Source: Diploptera punctata (lineage: Eukaryota; Arthropoda; Insecta; Blattodea; Blaberidae). From it: a stretch of DNA of 64,000 bases. Both the position numbers and the translations under genes were made by a program. Location of the stretch: positions 3,060,001 to 3,124,000 of the forward strand of contig JASPKZ010003844.1 in assembly GCA_030220185.1 (NCBI GenBank), given 5' to 3'. How positions within the stretch are numbered: the first letter of the stretch is position 1; the number at the start of each line of letters is the position of its first letter. Below, piece after piece: positions 21,820 to 31,915 of this stretch. A model generated the notes under the pieces. It made no database searches. It was not told the DNA's origin and worked only from the letters and a program-made list of their open reading frames with translations.

Positions 21820-21858
21820 ATCCTGCCGATGATGGGACAAGTCCCGAAGGCGCTACAG
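21819..21858 (+). ncRNA. Degenerate hammerhead-like core, sense arm
   Basis: CCTG, CCGATGA (core U4 changed to C), T, GGG-ACAAGT-CCC, GAAG instead of GAAA, GCGCTA, CAG. Two invariant positions are lost, so this arm is probably inactive while the opposite arm is intact. Confidence 0.55.
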
Positions 21859-22139
21859 TTAAATAATTAATTAACTTGAGGAGACGGACCTTTCAGGTGA
21901 ATATCCCATAATTTTATATTTTAATTTTACATTCACCTTGCCCATATTAAAACACTATATTGACTAAGTATGTAAAGAAATGGTAATTTGTACTATAGTT
22001 GTGGCATTATTTTATTAGTGCCCATGTTAGGCGATGTCCTACTAAGATTGGTGACCAATCGCAAAATAATTATAATGAACACGTATAATTCTAATTGTTA
22101 ATATGATGGGGAGATCTGATCTTCTGATAGTTAGTGTTT

Positions 22140-22385
22140 ATATTTAACGTCTCTTTTAACAACCCAGGTCATTATCGTCACAATTCAAATCTGGACGTGA
22201 AATAACTAACAATTTTAATTCAGCCTTGAGATTATTTTATTGCCGTACATCTATGACAATCCACGGCTCTTCTTCCTTTGCCAAGCAAACCAAGATCAGA
22301 TTTTTTTCCCTCTCAAAAATGTTTATCCCGGCCAGATTTAAACCCGCGAGGTTCGGAACATGGTAGCCTCTAGTCCACTATGTAT
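22140..22385 (-). mobile_element. SINE C, minus strand
   Basis: Minus strand: a tRNA-like head ending CGCGGGTTTAAATCTGGCC (B-box-like), a body, and a 3' end whose complement is TTATATTTAACGTCTCTTTT-AACAACCCAGGTCA, matching the tail at 48.8 kb (ACCCTAGTTGTTACATAACG ... ATTAAATAAA). Polymerase III-type retroposon, inferred. Confidence 0.55.
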
Positions 22386-22540
22386 ATATATATACATATA
22401 TACACGTATAATAACAATATCCCTATACAATACGTGTCTTTTATATAAATTTCGATGTTCAAAACAAAAATTAATTCATTTTAAAGAACATTTTCAAACT
22501 TTATATTCAAGTTAATACATTTTAATATATCTAATATGTA

Positions 22541-22835
22541 GCACCCGTAGCGTAGTGGTTAAGGCACTGAGCTACAAGCCGGAGGGTCGAGGGTTCAAGT
22601 CCTGTTGGGGTCAGGATTTTTAAACTGACCCAAACCCTCTGGCGGCACTATGGCCCTGGGGTCGACTCAGCCTCTAACGGAAATGAGTACCAGACGCTTG
22701 TTCTGGGGGTAAAAGCGGCCGTCACGCAGGGCTGACAACCCGGCTGACATAAAGTACCGATTGTCTATAAAAAGTGGGAGCCCTAACCTCCTACTACCCC
22801 AAGGGCCTCCGGGTCTGTTGTGGGGTCACTTTACC
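22541..22835 (+). mobile_element. tRNA-derived SINE with intact A and B boxes
   Basis: GCACCCGTAGCGTAGTGG starts the head. The A box TAGCGTAGTGG (22548-22558) and B box GGTTCAAGTCC (22592-22602) are well preserved and 33 bp apart, as in polymerase III genes. The 73-nt head is tRNA-like, but its acceptor ends do not pair well and it runs directly into a ~220-bp GC-rich body (CCCAAACCCTCTGGCGG, GGGGTCGACTCAGCC, TGACAACCCGGCTGACATAA), ending ...GGGGTCACTTTACC. The only copy of this family in the window and among the least decayed. Confidence 0.75.
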
Positions 22836-23166
22836 TTTTTAATATGAAGTACAGGTCTATTCCCCGCCATTTAGGAGGCTTCAAAATGCATCAAATATTC
22901 TTCAAACGAATGATGTGTGTGTGTGTGTGATCAAGAAACGCTTTTTTTTTTTTTTTTCCTCTTCAAAGATTAAAATATTCTTTGATAATGCAATGTGAAA
23001 TCATGTTAAAACGTTGAAACCAGTAGCCAGAGGCCAACCTAAAGTCTCTGACGCGGAAAACCCAATAAATCTTTCTTGGTACCCCTCCCGTAGGCGTAGG
23101 GGTATTTTACCGTTTACAGCCATATTGCCGGTTCTTCGAGACTTATGCCGGCACATACAGATATGC

Positions 23167-23189
23167 GCGCGCTCACACACGCGCGCACG

Positions 23190-23244
<55 letters not shown>

Positions 23245-23245
23245 G
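23167..23245. repeat. Compound (CG/CA)n-(TA)n microsatellite
   Basis: GCGCGC-CACACGCGCGCAC, then (AC)n 23193-23220 and (AT)n 23221-23244. It abuts the 3' side of the tRNA-like sequence at 23258-23336. Confidence 0.9.
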
Positions 23246-23257
23246 AAAAGAAAAATG

Positions 23258-23336
23258 AATGCTTGAGTCGGGATTGAACTCGAGTCTCTAAAGTCTGTAC
23301 CTTTAGCGCTCTAACCAACTGAGCTACCCAAGAATT
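23258..23336 (-). mobile_element. tRNA-like head (SINE or tRNA pseudogene), minus strand
   Basis: Minus strand: TTGGGTAGCTCAGTTGGTTA (A box and D arm), TAAAG-GTACAGA-CTTTA (anticodon-like stem and 7-nt loop), then GAGTTCAATCCCGACTCAAG (B box, T arm). The T loop is one base short and the T stem has a mismatch. The acceptor pairing CTTG/CAAG is partial, and no CCA-adjacent discriminator is clear. The (TA)n-(CA)n tract follows its 3' end, more like a SINE than a functional tRNA. The translated frame across it is incidental. Confidence 0.6.
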
Positions 23337-23659
23337 CCGAGACAAACATACAATTTTCTTATACATGTAGTATTCTCAATTCACACAAGAGGTAGCGGAA
23401 AGATCTTCCGACTGCCATCTAGCGGCTAACATAACAGTTAAGCGAATTATTAAAGAGAATATTTACTTTATAGCAGTAACGCTTGTATATATAGATATTA
23501 TAAATATATTTTTGACATTTGGCAATGAAGGCATATATATATATATGCATATAGAAAAAAAGTGACAAAATGTATAATACCGTTTTGTTTTTGCAATAAA
23601 AGATTAAAGTAAACATCTTCTTCTTCCTCTACGCATGAAAGCTGCCAGCTTGTTGCGTG

Positions 23660-24256
23660 TTCATTCACTACAGGTCCGGGGTATGGTAACACCCTTCCAT
23701 CGTAGTTGTGGTCTTCCTAATGGCCTTTTCTGCTGAGGTGTCCAGTCACGTACTTTCTTCACTAATCTACTATTCTCCATTCTATCTATGTGATCGTTCC
23801 AATTTAAATCGTTTATCCAAAGGTTTATAGGTGCAATTTCACATTCTTCTCTAATAACAGAGCTGCGAATTTTCTCTCTCAGCGATTTTCCTACGATTAT
23901 GCTTAAAACTTTAATTTCGGTTGTTTCATTGATTTGTTTTGTTTTTTGAGTTTCTGTTCGGCATTCACAACCATATGTTAGAACTGGTCTTATGATAGAT
24001 TTGTAAATGCTTACTTTTGTATCTATTCTTAAATTTTTATTTTTCCAAACAGTATTGTTTAAATATCCCGATATTTTGTTTGCATTATTTGCTTGATGGA
24101 GGATTTCATCTGTTATTCTGTTGCTGCTATTAATTTCTACTCCTAAATACTCGTATTTGAATTTCATGACTTGTTCTATACTTTTCCCTTCTATTTCTAA
24201 TTTAACACGTCGTGGGTCCTTGGATATTGTCATTGATTTGGTTTTGTTTGTTGATA
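23660..24256 (-). pseudogene. LINE RT-downstream/C-terminal region, ~200 codons
   Basis: Minus frame: LKISTNKTKSMTISKDPRRV, LEIEGKSIEQVMKFKYEYLG, VEINSSNRITDEILHQ, IIRPVLTYGCECR, IRSSVIREECEI, WNDHIDRMENSRLVKKVRDW, PLGRPQLRWKGV. Among the longest LINE frames left here, uninterrupted by stops. It starts just after the RT YADD region, so it lacks catalytic residues. Its upstream part is interrupted by the family P insertion at 24276-24611. Confidence 0.8.
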
Positions 24257-24630
24257 TTTTCAAAGTAAACATACTTACTTACTTACTCACTGGCACTATC
24301 GAACCCGTAGGTTCATGGCCGCGCGGACATACGCTCTCCATACATCCCTATCCTGAGCTAATTCTTTCCAATCATTCTCTGTATAATCTACTTCCCTCAA
24401 ATCATAGTTAATGTTATTCTCCCACCTCATTCTTGGTCTACCAACTGGGCGTTTTCCCTCTGGCTTTCCTACAAGAAGCTTCCATGCAAGTCTTTCATTC
24501 CCCATACGTGCAACATGTCCTGCCCATCGCAGTCTACGAGACTTAACTGTTCTTATTATATCTGGCTTCCTATAAAGACCTTGTAGTTCATTGTTATGTA
24601 GTCTTCTCCATTTTTCAAAGTAAACATACT
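24257..24630 (-). mobile_element. LINE family P copy inserted with 19-bp TSD
   Basis: TTTTCAAAGTAAACATACT occurs at 24257-24275 and 24612-24630, flanking a 5'-truncated family P 3' end (24276-24611) with a four-base GTAA-type tail (TTACTTACTTACTCACTGGC on the plus strand). The minus frame 24296-24505 reads MGNERLAWKLLVGKPEGKRP, GRPRMRWENNINYDLREV, DRDVWRAYVRAAMNLRVR. It inserted into the LINE at 23.66-24.26 kb, so it is younger. Confidence 0.9.
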
Positions 24631-24639
24631 ACAAATTAA

Positions 24640-25880
24640 ATATATGAAATATTAGTAGCAGTCTTATGTTTTATTAATGATTAACAGTATATAAAATCTA
24701 GAATAATAAACAAATGTTAAATATGCTAAATATGGAATATTGTAGACTATGAGAATAAGGCACAACAATATTCTTAACAACAGTGCTAATTTTCTAAAAA
24801 TCAAAGAACTTTGGTAATAAAGTATATAAAAAAGTAAAAAAAAAAAATATGTGCCCAAAGCCCACACATTAGACACTTGACCTACATTTCTTGATGAGTG
24901 ACTCGAGAGAAAAGTTGTTGACAGAACATGCATTCTGCTTCCTCAGAATCGGAATATTCTTGACCTATTTCAACATGAGGTTCTCTGTCTGTATCAGTTT
25001 AATTTTTTGTCATTATGAGCTATTTCCTTGTTCTTCTCTTATAGGTTGCCTTTCCTTTTCCTTTCAGCTTTGTTCTTATTCTGTTTTATAAATATGTTCG
25101 TTACCTTTCTTATAGTCTTCTGTGAGATTCATTTTTGTGGGGAAGTTATAATTGGCTACACATTTCTCCCCCCGTTATATTTTTAGACCTTTTTAATGGC
25201 ATATAGTAATATCGGATAGAGTTGTAACAAGTTCCATACTGCTACGATCAGGAGTGGAGGGTGGTGATCCACGAGAAGAATCACTTTTTGCTTCTAATTC
25301 AGGTTTTTCAAGAATTCTTCTTTCTGAAAATGTGTATCACTAACAGATCTTCAAGATGTGCACCCGACTCAGTTTCCTTCCTTATGTCGTAGCTGCTCCT
25401 TCATTTGGGGATATAGTTTTTTGACAAAGACCAAACAAAGTTGCTGTAGCTACTTAAAAACGTTTCAGTACTTTCATATAATCCATTTTCTTTTCTCGTA
25501 CCATTTGTACAGCTTAAGGCATCTTTCTTTATCCCAAAATTTTCGTTTCATTTTTTTAGGCCGACGAAAAAATTCTGAAAAATAAATATTAACACATTAA
25601 AAAACAGGTATTCCACCAAGTATGGGGATCCAAATATGGAATACTCCATAGTTGGATCCCTAATGAAGGTCCATAGGCCTATTTGGAATTTCATAACTGC
25701 AAAAACTTGTCGTTGTTTACAAATAACAAAACTGTACAACAAAATATCATAATAATATAACAAGTACAATACATACAACTACATAAAAATATGAAAATTT
25801 AAAATATAAAATATATACCTGAGATCTCAGTCACACTCAACTTTTTGAAGGCAGAGGACAACTGAAATCTCAGGTATTTA
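24640..25880. other. AT-rich stretch, nothing recognised
   Basis: Several 66-89 codon frames (24664-24933 minus, 24891-25091, 25358-25585, 25548-25778 minus) are hydrophobic or low complexity with no motif. No repeat seen. Confidence 0.4.
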
Positions 25881-25887
25881 TTGTATA

Positions 25888-26690
25888 CTAGCGTACCCGG
25901 CAGACGTTGTCCTGCCCGAACGTTCAATTCTCACGTCATGGGCGGACGATAAAAATATGTTACTTTTTTACCATAAAATTCAGCAATTAAGACATAATTA
26001 GATATTATTAAATAAGTTCGCAAGAAAACCTCTTACAGCCTTCTGTTGTGGCTCAAGAAGTGTGAATGATGACGTCACAGTTTTTTTCAGCTAGATTTCA
26101 TTTCTGACCCACTGTGCACCGGTCCCATACTGGCCGACATTCCATGAGAAAAATTTCTTCCCCCGTAGAGACTCGAACCAGCGTAAGTCCCGTAGTTTCG
26201 CGCCAAGACTTCTTGCCTTAACTACTCGGCTACGGCGCGAGACTCTCGGTATCAATGAAAGACAAAAATGGTTATTGTGAGTTATCCGTAAGAGATAAGG
26301 GACTCTTGGTATCAATGAAAGACAAAAATGGTTTTTGTGAATTATCCGTAAGAGATAAACATATGCTGTCGCGGATTTTTTTGTAGAGCTTTTTGAGATA
26401 TTCAATTCTGTGTACATTCATTTTGTGTATTTCTTATGGTTTAGGCAGCGTAAGCCATTTAAGCGTCCAAAGAGCTACTTTTTTCACGTTTTCCACTACA
26501 AAAGGCGATTTTTAAGGGTGTAAGAGTTGAGTATCACAACTCTCTTATACCCTATGTTCATCCCGGGAATCTCCTGAACATTTTGCAAAAAAACCCATCA
26601 CAATCGGATCAACGATATGGCCGCGCATAAACTACGAACAAACAAACAAATATACAAACAATCAAAAATTAATTTTTATATGTAAGATTT
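25888..26690 (+). repeat. Modular dispersed repeat F, copy 2
   Basis: Starts ACTAGCGTACCCGGCAGACG. The head block ATCAATGAAAGACAAAAATGG occurs twice at ~57-bp spacing (26.25 and 26.31 kb), then AAACATATGCTGTCGCGG, GTTTAGGCAGCGTAAGCC, GAACATTTTGCAAAAA, GGATCAACGATATGGCCGCG, a (CAAA)-type tail and TTTTTATATGTAAGAT. A minus-strand SINE B occupies 26085-26243 between start and body, presumably a later insertion. Confidence 0.65.
26085..26243 (-). mobile_element. SINE B copy, minus strand
   Basis: Minus strand: CGCCGTAGCCGAGTAGTTAA (A box), CTGGTTCGAGTCTCTACGGG (B box), then a body whose complement is TTCCATGAGAAAAATTTCTT. The best-preserved head of four related copies (28.40, 30.96, 40.46 kb), all in minus orientation. 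Confidence 0.65.
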
Positions 26691-26699
26691 TAAATTTAA

Positions 26700-26760
26700 T
26701 ATAGTGACCTCAACGGTGTTTCATCATCAATTTTAAAAATACTAATAAAACTATGAGGAC
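26700..26760 (-). mobile_element. Possible PLE leader fragment
   Basis: The complement of GACCTCAACGGTGTTTCATC ... AATTTTAAAAATACTA resembles the PLE leader (TTAAAATTGAT...CACCGTTGAGGTCA). No TSD or 3' end recognised. Confidence 0.35.
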
Positions 26761-26887
26761 TATATTTACTAACAATCGATTAATGATACACGTGTCACGT
26801 TTACGTGCCTGTTTTTTATTTACATAAATGCTACAACCCGTGTTTCACCAATGGTATATCACGGGATATTTACAGTTTTACAACTGT

Positions 26888-27439
26888 TCAATTATTGTTT
26901 TCTAGTTGTTCTTGTAGTTGACGGAAGATCCTCGTAAGAAATTCTGCAACGTTGACTGTGTTAAAGTGGAACTTCAGAATATTTGGCGGAGTAGCAATTT
27001 GTAGTATAGCTGGTCGATCTCTGGAGAACATGTTGCATTCAGTCATCAGATGGTGGGCCGTCTGAAGTGATTTTTCTAGGCAGTTGCAATAAGGTGAAGC
27101 AGTTTTGTTCATTTTGTTTAGGTAGGACTTAAATAGTCCACCATGGTTGGTGAGAAATTGTGTGGTTATATAGTTAGGCCATAGATATAGATAGAGTCTA
27201 TAGGTTATGTTGCGGATGATCATTTTGGTATGGAAGGCATCATTTGATTTGGTGTTAATTAAATTCCAGATTGTTTCATAGTATTCTTTTAATAACGGCT
27301 TGCCTCGTGTTATAGGGATAGAGTTGTAGTCAATAGTAGTTTTGTAGCTAGCGGCTATTTTAGCCAGATAGCCTGCTCTCTCATTCCCTCGAAGACTTGC
27401 GTGACCTTTAACCCAGTGGAGGTCAAAAAAGACGAGCAA
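26888..27439 (-). pseudogene. RNase H C-terminal end plus LINE tail domain, left arm
   Basis: 183-codon frame: LHWVKGHASLRGNERAGYLA then KPLLKEYYETIWNLINTKSN, YLWPNYITTQFLTNHGG, CNCLEKSLQTAHHLMTECNM, DRPAILQIATPPNILKFHFN. HWVKGH...GNERAG is the last RNase H block of R1/Jockey-type LINEs, but the expected final Asp (GNERAD) is Gly. The rest is the Cys-containing C-terminal segment of these ORF2 proteins. Confidence 0.8.
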
Positions 27440-27441
27440 TA

Positions 27442-27965
27442 TTGACCTCCATTGGGTTAAGTCACGCAGGTCTTCGAGGGAATGAGAGAGCTATATGGCT
27501 GAAATAGCCGCCAGCTACAAAACTACTATTGACTACAACTCCATCCCTATAACACGAGGCAAGCAGATATTAAAAGAATACTATGAAACAATCTGGAATT
27601 TAATTTACACCAAATCAAATGACGCCTTCCGTACAAAAATATTCATCCTCAATATACCCTATATACTGTCCCTATCCCTATGGCCTAACTATATAACCAC
27701 ACAATTTCTCACCAACCATGGACTATTTAAATCCTACCTACACAAAATGAACAAAACTGCTTCACCTTATTGCAACTGCCTAGAAAAATCACTGCAGACG
27801 GCCCACCATCTGATGACTGAATGCAACATGTTCTCCAGAGATCGACCAGCTATACTACAAATTGCTATTCCGCCAAATATTCTGAAGTTCCACTTTAACA
27901 CAGTCAACGTTGCAGAATTTCTTACGAGGATCTTCCGTCAACTACAAGAACAACTAGAACGATAA
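27442..27965 (+). pseudogene. LINE C-terminal segment, right arm
   Basis: The plus-strand copy: MAEIAASYKTTIDYNSIPIT, ILKEYYETIWNLIYTKSNDA, YCNCLEKSLQTAHHLMTECN, FHFNTVNVAEFLTRIFRQLQ. It lacks an intact RNase H start (the palindrome centre cuts it) and differs from the left arm at a few residues (GKQILK vs GKPLLK). Confidence 0.75.
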
Positions 27966-28054
27966 TTGAACAATTGTAAAACTGTAAATATCCCGTGATA
28001 TACCATTGGTGAAACACGGGTCGTAGCATATATGTAAATAAAAAAATAAAAAAG

Positions 28055-28202
28055 TTACATCTTTTTGTAGTTCAATCCATTCAACTGCCATTTGAATTCC
28101 AAGGAGTTCTGCCTGGAAGACTGAGCATTCTATGTCAAGTCTTTTCGTATTGGTAAATATATGTACCTTAAAACATTTCCGAGCAGTGGCAAAACAAAAC
28201 AC
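28055..28202 (-). pseudogene. RNase H N-terminal half of the same LINE
   Basis: Minus strand: FCFATARKCFKVHIFTNTKR, LDIECSVFQAELLGIQMAVE, WIELQKDV. The QAEL Glu and preceding strand match the second catalytic block of RNase H. The matching C-terminal half lies at 26.89-27.44 kb, separated by the inverted right arm. Confidence 0.65.
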
Positions 28203-28394
28203 TCACATCACAATAATGTCATCCCCAAGTCTGATAAAAAATATAACGTGTGAGCCTAATTATATAGAAAAAGGCTCTATATTGCATATTTAACAATTTG
28301 TTCTGAAACAATTGAGGTATTCCATTTTAGGGATAGTATTCCATAATTGGTTACATTGTTGAATTAATGTTCCTTGGGTTTTCCTGTTGTAGCT

Positions 28395-28568
28395 GGTTTT
28401 CTCAACTTGGTTTCGTTACTTATCTTAGCTAGCCAAATTCTTCATGGTGCTGGGTTGGCACTGATTTAGCCGAAATTCCATAAGGAATTTTCTTCTCCCA
28501 TTGGGGAAACTCGCATGGTTCTTAGCTCTGCGCGAAGTCCGCGTGGTTAGACTGCTCGGCACAGTGCG
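28395..28568 (-). mobile_element. SINE B copy, minus strand
   Basis: TCTTCTCCCATTGGGGAAAC, CGCATGGTTCTTAGCTCTGC, GCGAAGTCCGCGTGGTTAGA on the plus strand parallel the 30.96- and 40.46-kb copies. The tRNA-like boxes are eroded. Confidence 0.5.
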
Positions 28569-28599
28569 GACAGACCATAAATGTTGTTGACTCATTTTC

Positions 28600-28836
28600 T
28601 TTTTATTATTTTTGAAGATGATTAATTCACATTTTATTTTTTCTTATAGTACTGAAAAAAAATATTTTAAAGGTGATTAATCCATATTTTATTTTTGTTC
28701 TTATAATATTGAATTTTTTAATTATTTTTAAAGATTATTAATTCGTATTTTATTTTTGTTCTTATAATACTGAAATTTGTTTATTATTTTTGAAGATGAT
28801 TAATTCATATTTTATTTTGATCTTACAGTACTGAAT
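28600..28836. repeat. ~60-bp tandem repeat, four diverged units
   Basis: ATTAATTCACATTTTATTTT and its variants recur at ~28621, 28676, 28738 and 28799 (55-62 bp spacing), each followed by TTCTTATAGTACTGAAA-like text. AT-rich, non-coding. Confidence 0.8.
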
Positions 28837-28839
28837 ATT

Positions 28840-29275
28840 TATAATGTGACACATTTTATTAAAACGGTTGCATTTTATTGTCATGTTTAATTTTTAGTTT
28901 CCATATTTAGATTGTGTTTCCCAACTCGTAACGTTTTTATTTTTGTTTTCATCGACTCAGTAAATCCTTCTGTAATATGGTAAGACGTATTCTAACCTCA
29001 CTTTACCTCCACGTTCAAATTGACTAATGGTTACTTATCATTATAGATTTGTCTCTTGTGTATAATGAAGTTTACTTAAGTTGCACGCGGGAGAGCAAGA
29101 CCAGTTGACAGTTTCTGTATCACTGAAATCAGAACAAAGTTATGAAGTCAACTGAGCTGAAGACAATACGTGTTTCCTAGAACTTGATACTCTATTACCA
29201 AGTTCAAACATGTCATAACAAAGAAACTTCAACTACCAGAGATAGTCCTAACAGTGGAGTAATATAATCCTACTA
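28840..29275. other. No recognised feature
   Basis: AT-rich sequence to the transposon boundary; no motif found. Confidence 0.45.
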
Positions 29276-30162
29276 TACAGGGTGTAATTCAATTCTCATT
29301 ATAGACTTTGAGGACATATAGCGGGAAGCAAGACGGTTACTTTTAGCATAGGAACTCATGTCCGGAAACGTACCGCTTTCCCGCTATACGAAAAAAGAAA
29401 AGCAACACACTTTGCTCTCTCTGACGTCTGCTGCTTATCGTATGGGTCCAGTTACAACAAGGGCTCGATAAAACGACCCCGACGTCAACATAGATGGGAT
29501 AACTCTGTATCATGTTCTGGTACACACGATCACCGATCCTTGGTGCTATAACATCCGCCGCGGCCATATCCCGCGCCAGTAGGCTTCCTCCGATGCAACA
29601 GGGGTCTGGTAAATCAAGGATTTCATGTGACCCCACAGGTAGTAGTCTAGCGGAGTCAAATCGGAAGAAAGTGCAGACCAAGCAATCGGGCCACGACGAC
29701 CTATCCATCGTTGCCCAAATCGTTGGTCCACATGATCTCTGAGGAGCAGCCCTGTGCTTCGCCATATAGTTGCACCATGTCAGCGTATTCCGCAAACGTG
29801 TAGTTCACCATGGTCAACAACAACGCACTACTAACGAAATGTAGTATGTACAGCTTTAGTACAGTATGAACAAAGACTACAAGCACAACAGCAGGTGCAA
29901 AGTCTCTGGACTGATCACAAACTACTTAATGACATGTAAACAAAACTGTAGTGAACATGGGACACATGTGATCGGTGAATAATGTACGTAATACCCCAGT
30001 CTTTGGCACCGAAAATGCGAGAAAGTTGAATTGCGTTGTGATATTTTGCGTGTAGCGGGAAAACAGTACCTTCCGGACATGAGTTTCTATGATAAAAGAA
30101 ACCGTCTTGGTCCTCGCTACATGTCCTCAAAGCTTTTAATGGGTATTTAGTTGCACTCTGTA
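29276..30162 (-). mobile_element. DDE transposon, deleted, 883 bp, TA-flanked, ~110-bp TIRs
   Basis: TA 29276-29277 and 30161-30162. The left end CAGGGTGTAATTCAATTCTC and right end complement CAGAGTGCAACTAAATACCC begin ~110-bp inverted repeats (AAGACGGTT.CTTTT, ACTCATGTCCGGAA in both). Minus-strand coding scraps: YTFAEYADMVQLYGEAQG (29.82-29.76 kb), the N-terminal helix-turn-helix module (DUF4817 type, from memory), then WIGRRGPIAWSALSSDLTPL, DYYLWGHMKSLIYQTPV, the last part of the DDE domain. The two parts are joined by a deletion of the middle, so the transposase is non-functional. Confidence 0.88.
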
Positions 30163-30173
30163 ATATTTGTTTA

Positions 30174-30462
30174 TTAACTAACTCACTGGCTCTATCGAAC
30201 CCGTAGATTCATGCCGTGCGGACATAAGCTCTCCATGCATCCCTATTCTGAGCTAATGTTTTCCAATCATCCGCTGTATAATCTACTTCCCACGTCATTC
30301 TTGGTCTACCAACTGGGTCTTTTCCCTCTGGTTTTCCTATGGAAGCTTCCATGCACCTCTTTCATCCCCATCGTGCCACATGCCCTGCCCATACCAATCT
30401 ACGAGACTTAACTGTTCTTCTTATATCTGGTTTCCTATAAAGACCATGTAGTTCACTATTAT
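30174..30462 (-). pseudogene. LINE family P 3' end
   Basis: Plus text AACTAACTCACTGGCTCTAT-CGAACCCG is the complement of the family terminus. CCAACTGGGTCTTTTCCCTC corresponds to the GKRPVGRP block and CTATAAAGACCATGTAGTTC to LHGLYRKP. It directly follows the DDE transposon. Confidence 0.7.
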
Positions 30463-30469
30463 ATGTTTT

Positions 30470-30950
30470 ATTACGATCATTATTATCTACCCCGTTCGCG
30501 TTCGAACTCTATGTCCGTTATAATCAAGATAGCTGAAAATTGGCTTTTTCCCGATAACTGCCTTATATAGCTAGCTATACAAGATTTTACTAGAGTATTT
30601 GATCAGTTTTTAAAGAATATTTTCCTGCATTAACTATTACGAATAATTTTATTTGAATTATTTAATAGTCTAGATATTAAAGAGTACAAAAAGCCTAAAT
30701 TATTGTAAATGACAAAATCATCTAAAATATTTCCTGATTTTTTAAATGAAAAGTAAATATCTTTTAACGGTAAATAAAATTACTGTTAGAAATTTTTGTA
30801 AACGAATTTTTTCGTACATCTTCATAAAACTCCTTAGTCCGACAGATGCGGAAGCCCTTGGTCTACCATCCACATGTGTTGATCACTGTGGTGGACGATC
30901 ATCGAGTCAGTATGCGGGTGATATGTGGTTGGTATTTCGGATCCCCCAAT
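30470..30950. other. No recognised feature
   Basis: AT-rich to 30.83 kb, then a more balanced segment with a 70-codon frame (30746-30958) lacking motifs. Confidence 0.4.
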
Positions 30951-30954
30951 TATT

Positions 30955-31150
30955 ATAGGTGGGTTTCTCAACCTGGAGCCTCTACCTATTTTATCTAACC
31001 AAATTCCTGATGATGCTGGGTGGACATTGATTCCATACTAGCCAAATAATCCTTGATAAAATGTCTTTTCCGATGGGGACAAGAACCACCGCAAGTCCCG
31101 TGGCTCTGCACCGAGGCATCATGCCTTAAACCATTCGGCTACGATATGGT
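30955..31150 (-). mobile_element. SINE B copy, minus strand
   Basis: TCCGATGGGGACAAGAACCA, CCGCAAGTCCCGTGGCTCTG, CATGCCTTAAACCATTCGGC on the plus strand; the minus strand shows GGTTTAAGGCATG (A-box side) and GGTTCTTGTCCCC (B-box side). Longer body than the 26-kb copy. Confidence 0.6.
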
Positions 31151-31589
31151 ACATCTTATGTACGTAGGGCATTTATTTTAGCGGAAAACTGAAAAATACC
31201 ATTCCATAGAACGCTCAGGCAAAAATATCAACATATAATGTTTAAATTTCTATCTTTCATCAATTCCGAAAATAACTTTTAAGTTCTGACGGAGTTTTAG
31301 ATTAAATTTAGATTGATTTAGTGGTCACTGCTTATTTTATCATTACTGATAATTTTGTATTATTTTTTTTAAGTCTCAAATCTCCTCAGAACATTTTTTT
31401 TAAATAAGTAATGAACTTCCGCATTCCATGCATTATTAAAAATTGTATGGAATACCGTGTCACAAAGTTTACTGGTAACATATTTTGTTTGCTGTAAGAA
31501 ATGTGTATAAAAAATGAATAGAAGTTTAATTTTCACTCAAAAATTTCTAACCGATATTTTCAGGAACCAATACCTATTTTATTTAGGAC

Positions 31590-31915
31590 TACTTATTTCC
31601 ATTTTGTACAATGTTATTAACTTCCTGCTCCCTCATTTCCATCAACTGATCTTCAATCTCCAAGCCTTTCTGTTTTTCAGTTCTCCATCTTTTAGTCCTT
31701 TCTCTTGGATCCACCAGTCAATCCCATTTTTTTTCAGGTGCTGATAAGCATGTATCTTTTCCTTCCTGCTTTTGGATTTTCTTCGGTATTCTAATTTCGT
31801 CCATTCATTGGACGTGACCATACTACTTTAACTGGTTTGTTATTTCTTCAACCAGAATATTAACCAGATTAACTTTTTCTTTAATTACTGAATTTCTAAT
31901 TTTATATTTTCTTGA
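31590..31915 (-). pseudogene. LINE C-terminal fragment
   Basis: The minus strand gives LVEEITNQLK, MDEIRIPKKIQK, WWIQEKGLKDGELKNRKAWR. The order (RIPK ... W-D-I-KGL ... NRKAWR) is a LINE C-terminus. Frames shift twice; no RT. Confidence 0.55.

Larger units (their letters stand above)
21004..21939 (+). mobile_element. PLE in inverted (head-to-head) form, 914 bp, 11-bp TSD
   Basis: Flanked by ACATTCACCTT at 21004-21014 and 21929-21939. After a leader containing TTCCGTTGAGGTATTATTCA, the element is a near-perfect palindrome centred at ~21500: antisense 3' end to ~21500, then the sense 3' end to 21928. Each arm encodes the same GIY-YIG-like domain and a hammerhead-like motif and ends TTCACCTGAAAGGTCCGTCT or its complement. 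GIY-YIG endonucleases are the hallmark of canonical Penelope-like retroelements; the reverse transcriptase is absent here. Confidence 0.8.
26812..28050. repeat. 1.24-kb LINE palindrome with 15-bp spacer
   Basis: Arms 26812-27426 and 27442-28050 are inverted copies (CCCGTGTTTCACCAATGGTA at 26838 vs its complement near 28002). Each arm is the 3' end of the same RNase H-bearing LINE including the tail after the stop. Differences are scattered substitutions and small indels. The right arm ends in an A-rich tail (AAATAAAAAAATAAAAAAG) next to the upstream half of the minus-strand LINE. Confidence 0.85.

Noticed and set aside
22541..22613. Functional tRNA gene
   Set aside because: A and B boxes are good but acceptor ends do not pair and the sequence continues into a long SINE body.
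23258..23336. Functional tRNA gene on the minus strand
   Set aside because: T loop one base short, T-stem mismatch and weak acceptor pairing; a SINE-type microsatellite follows it.
28600..28836. Nuclear copy of the mitochondrial control region (AT-rich tandem repeat)
   Set aside because: No mitochondrial gene sequence on either side; the repeat stands alone.
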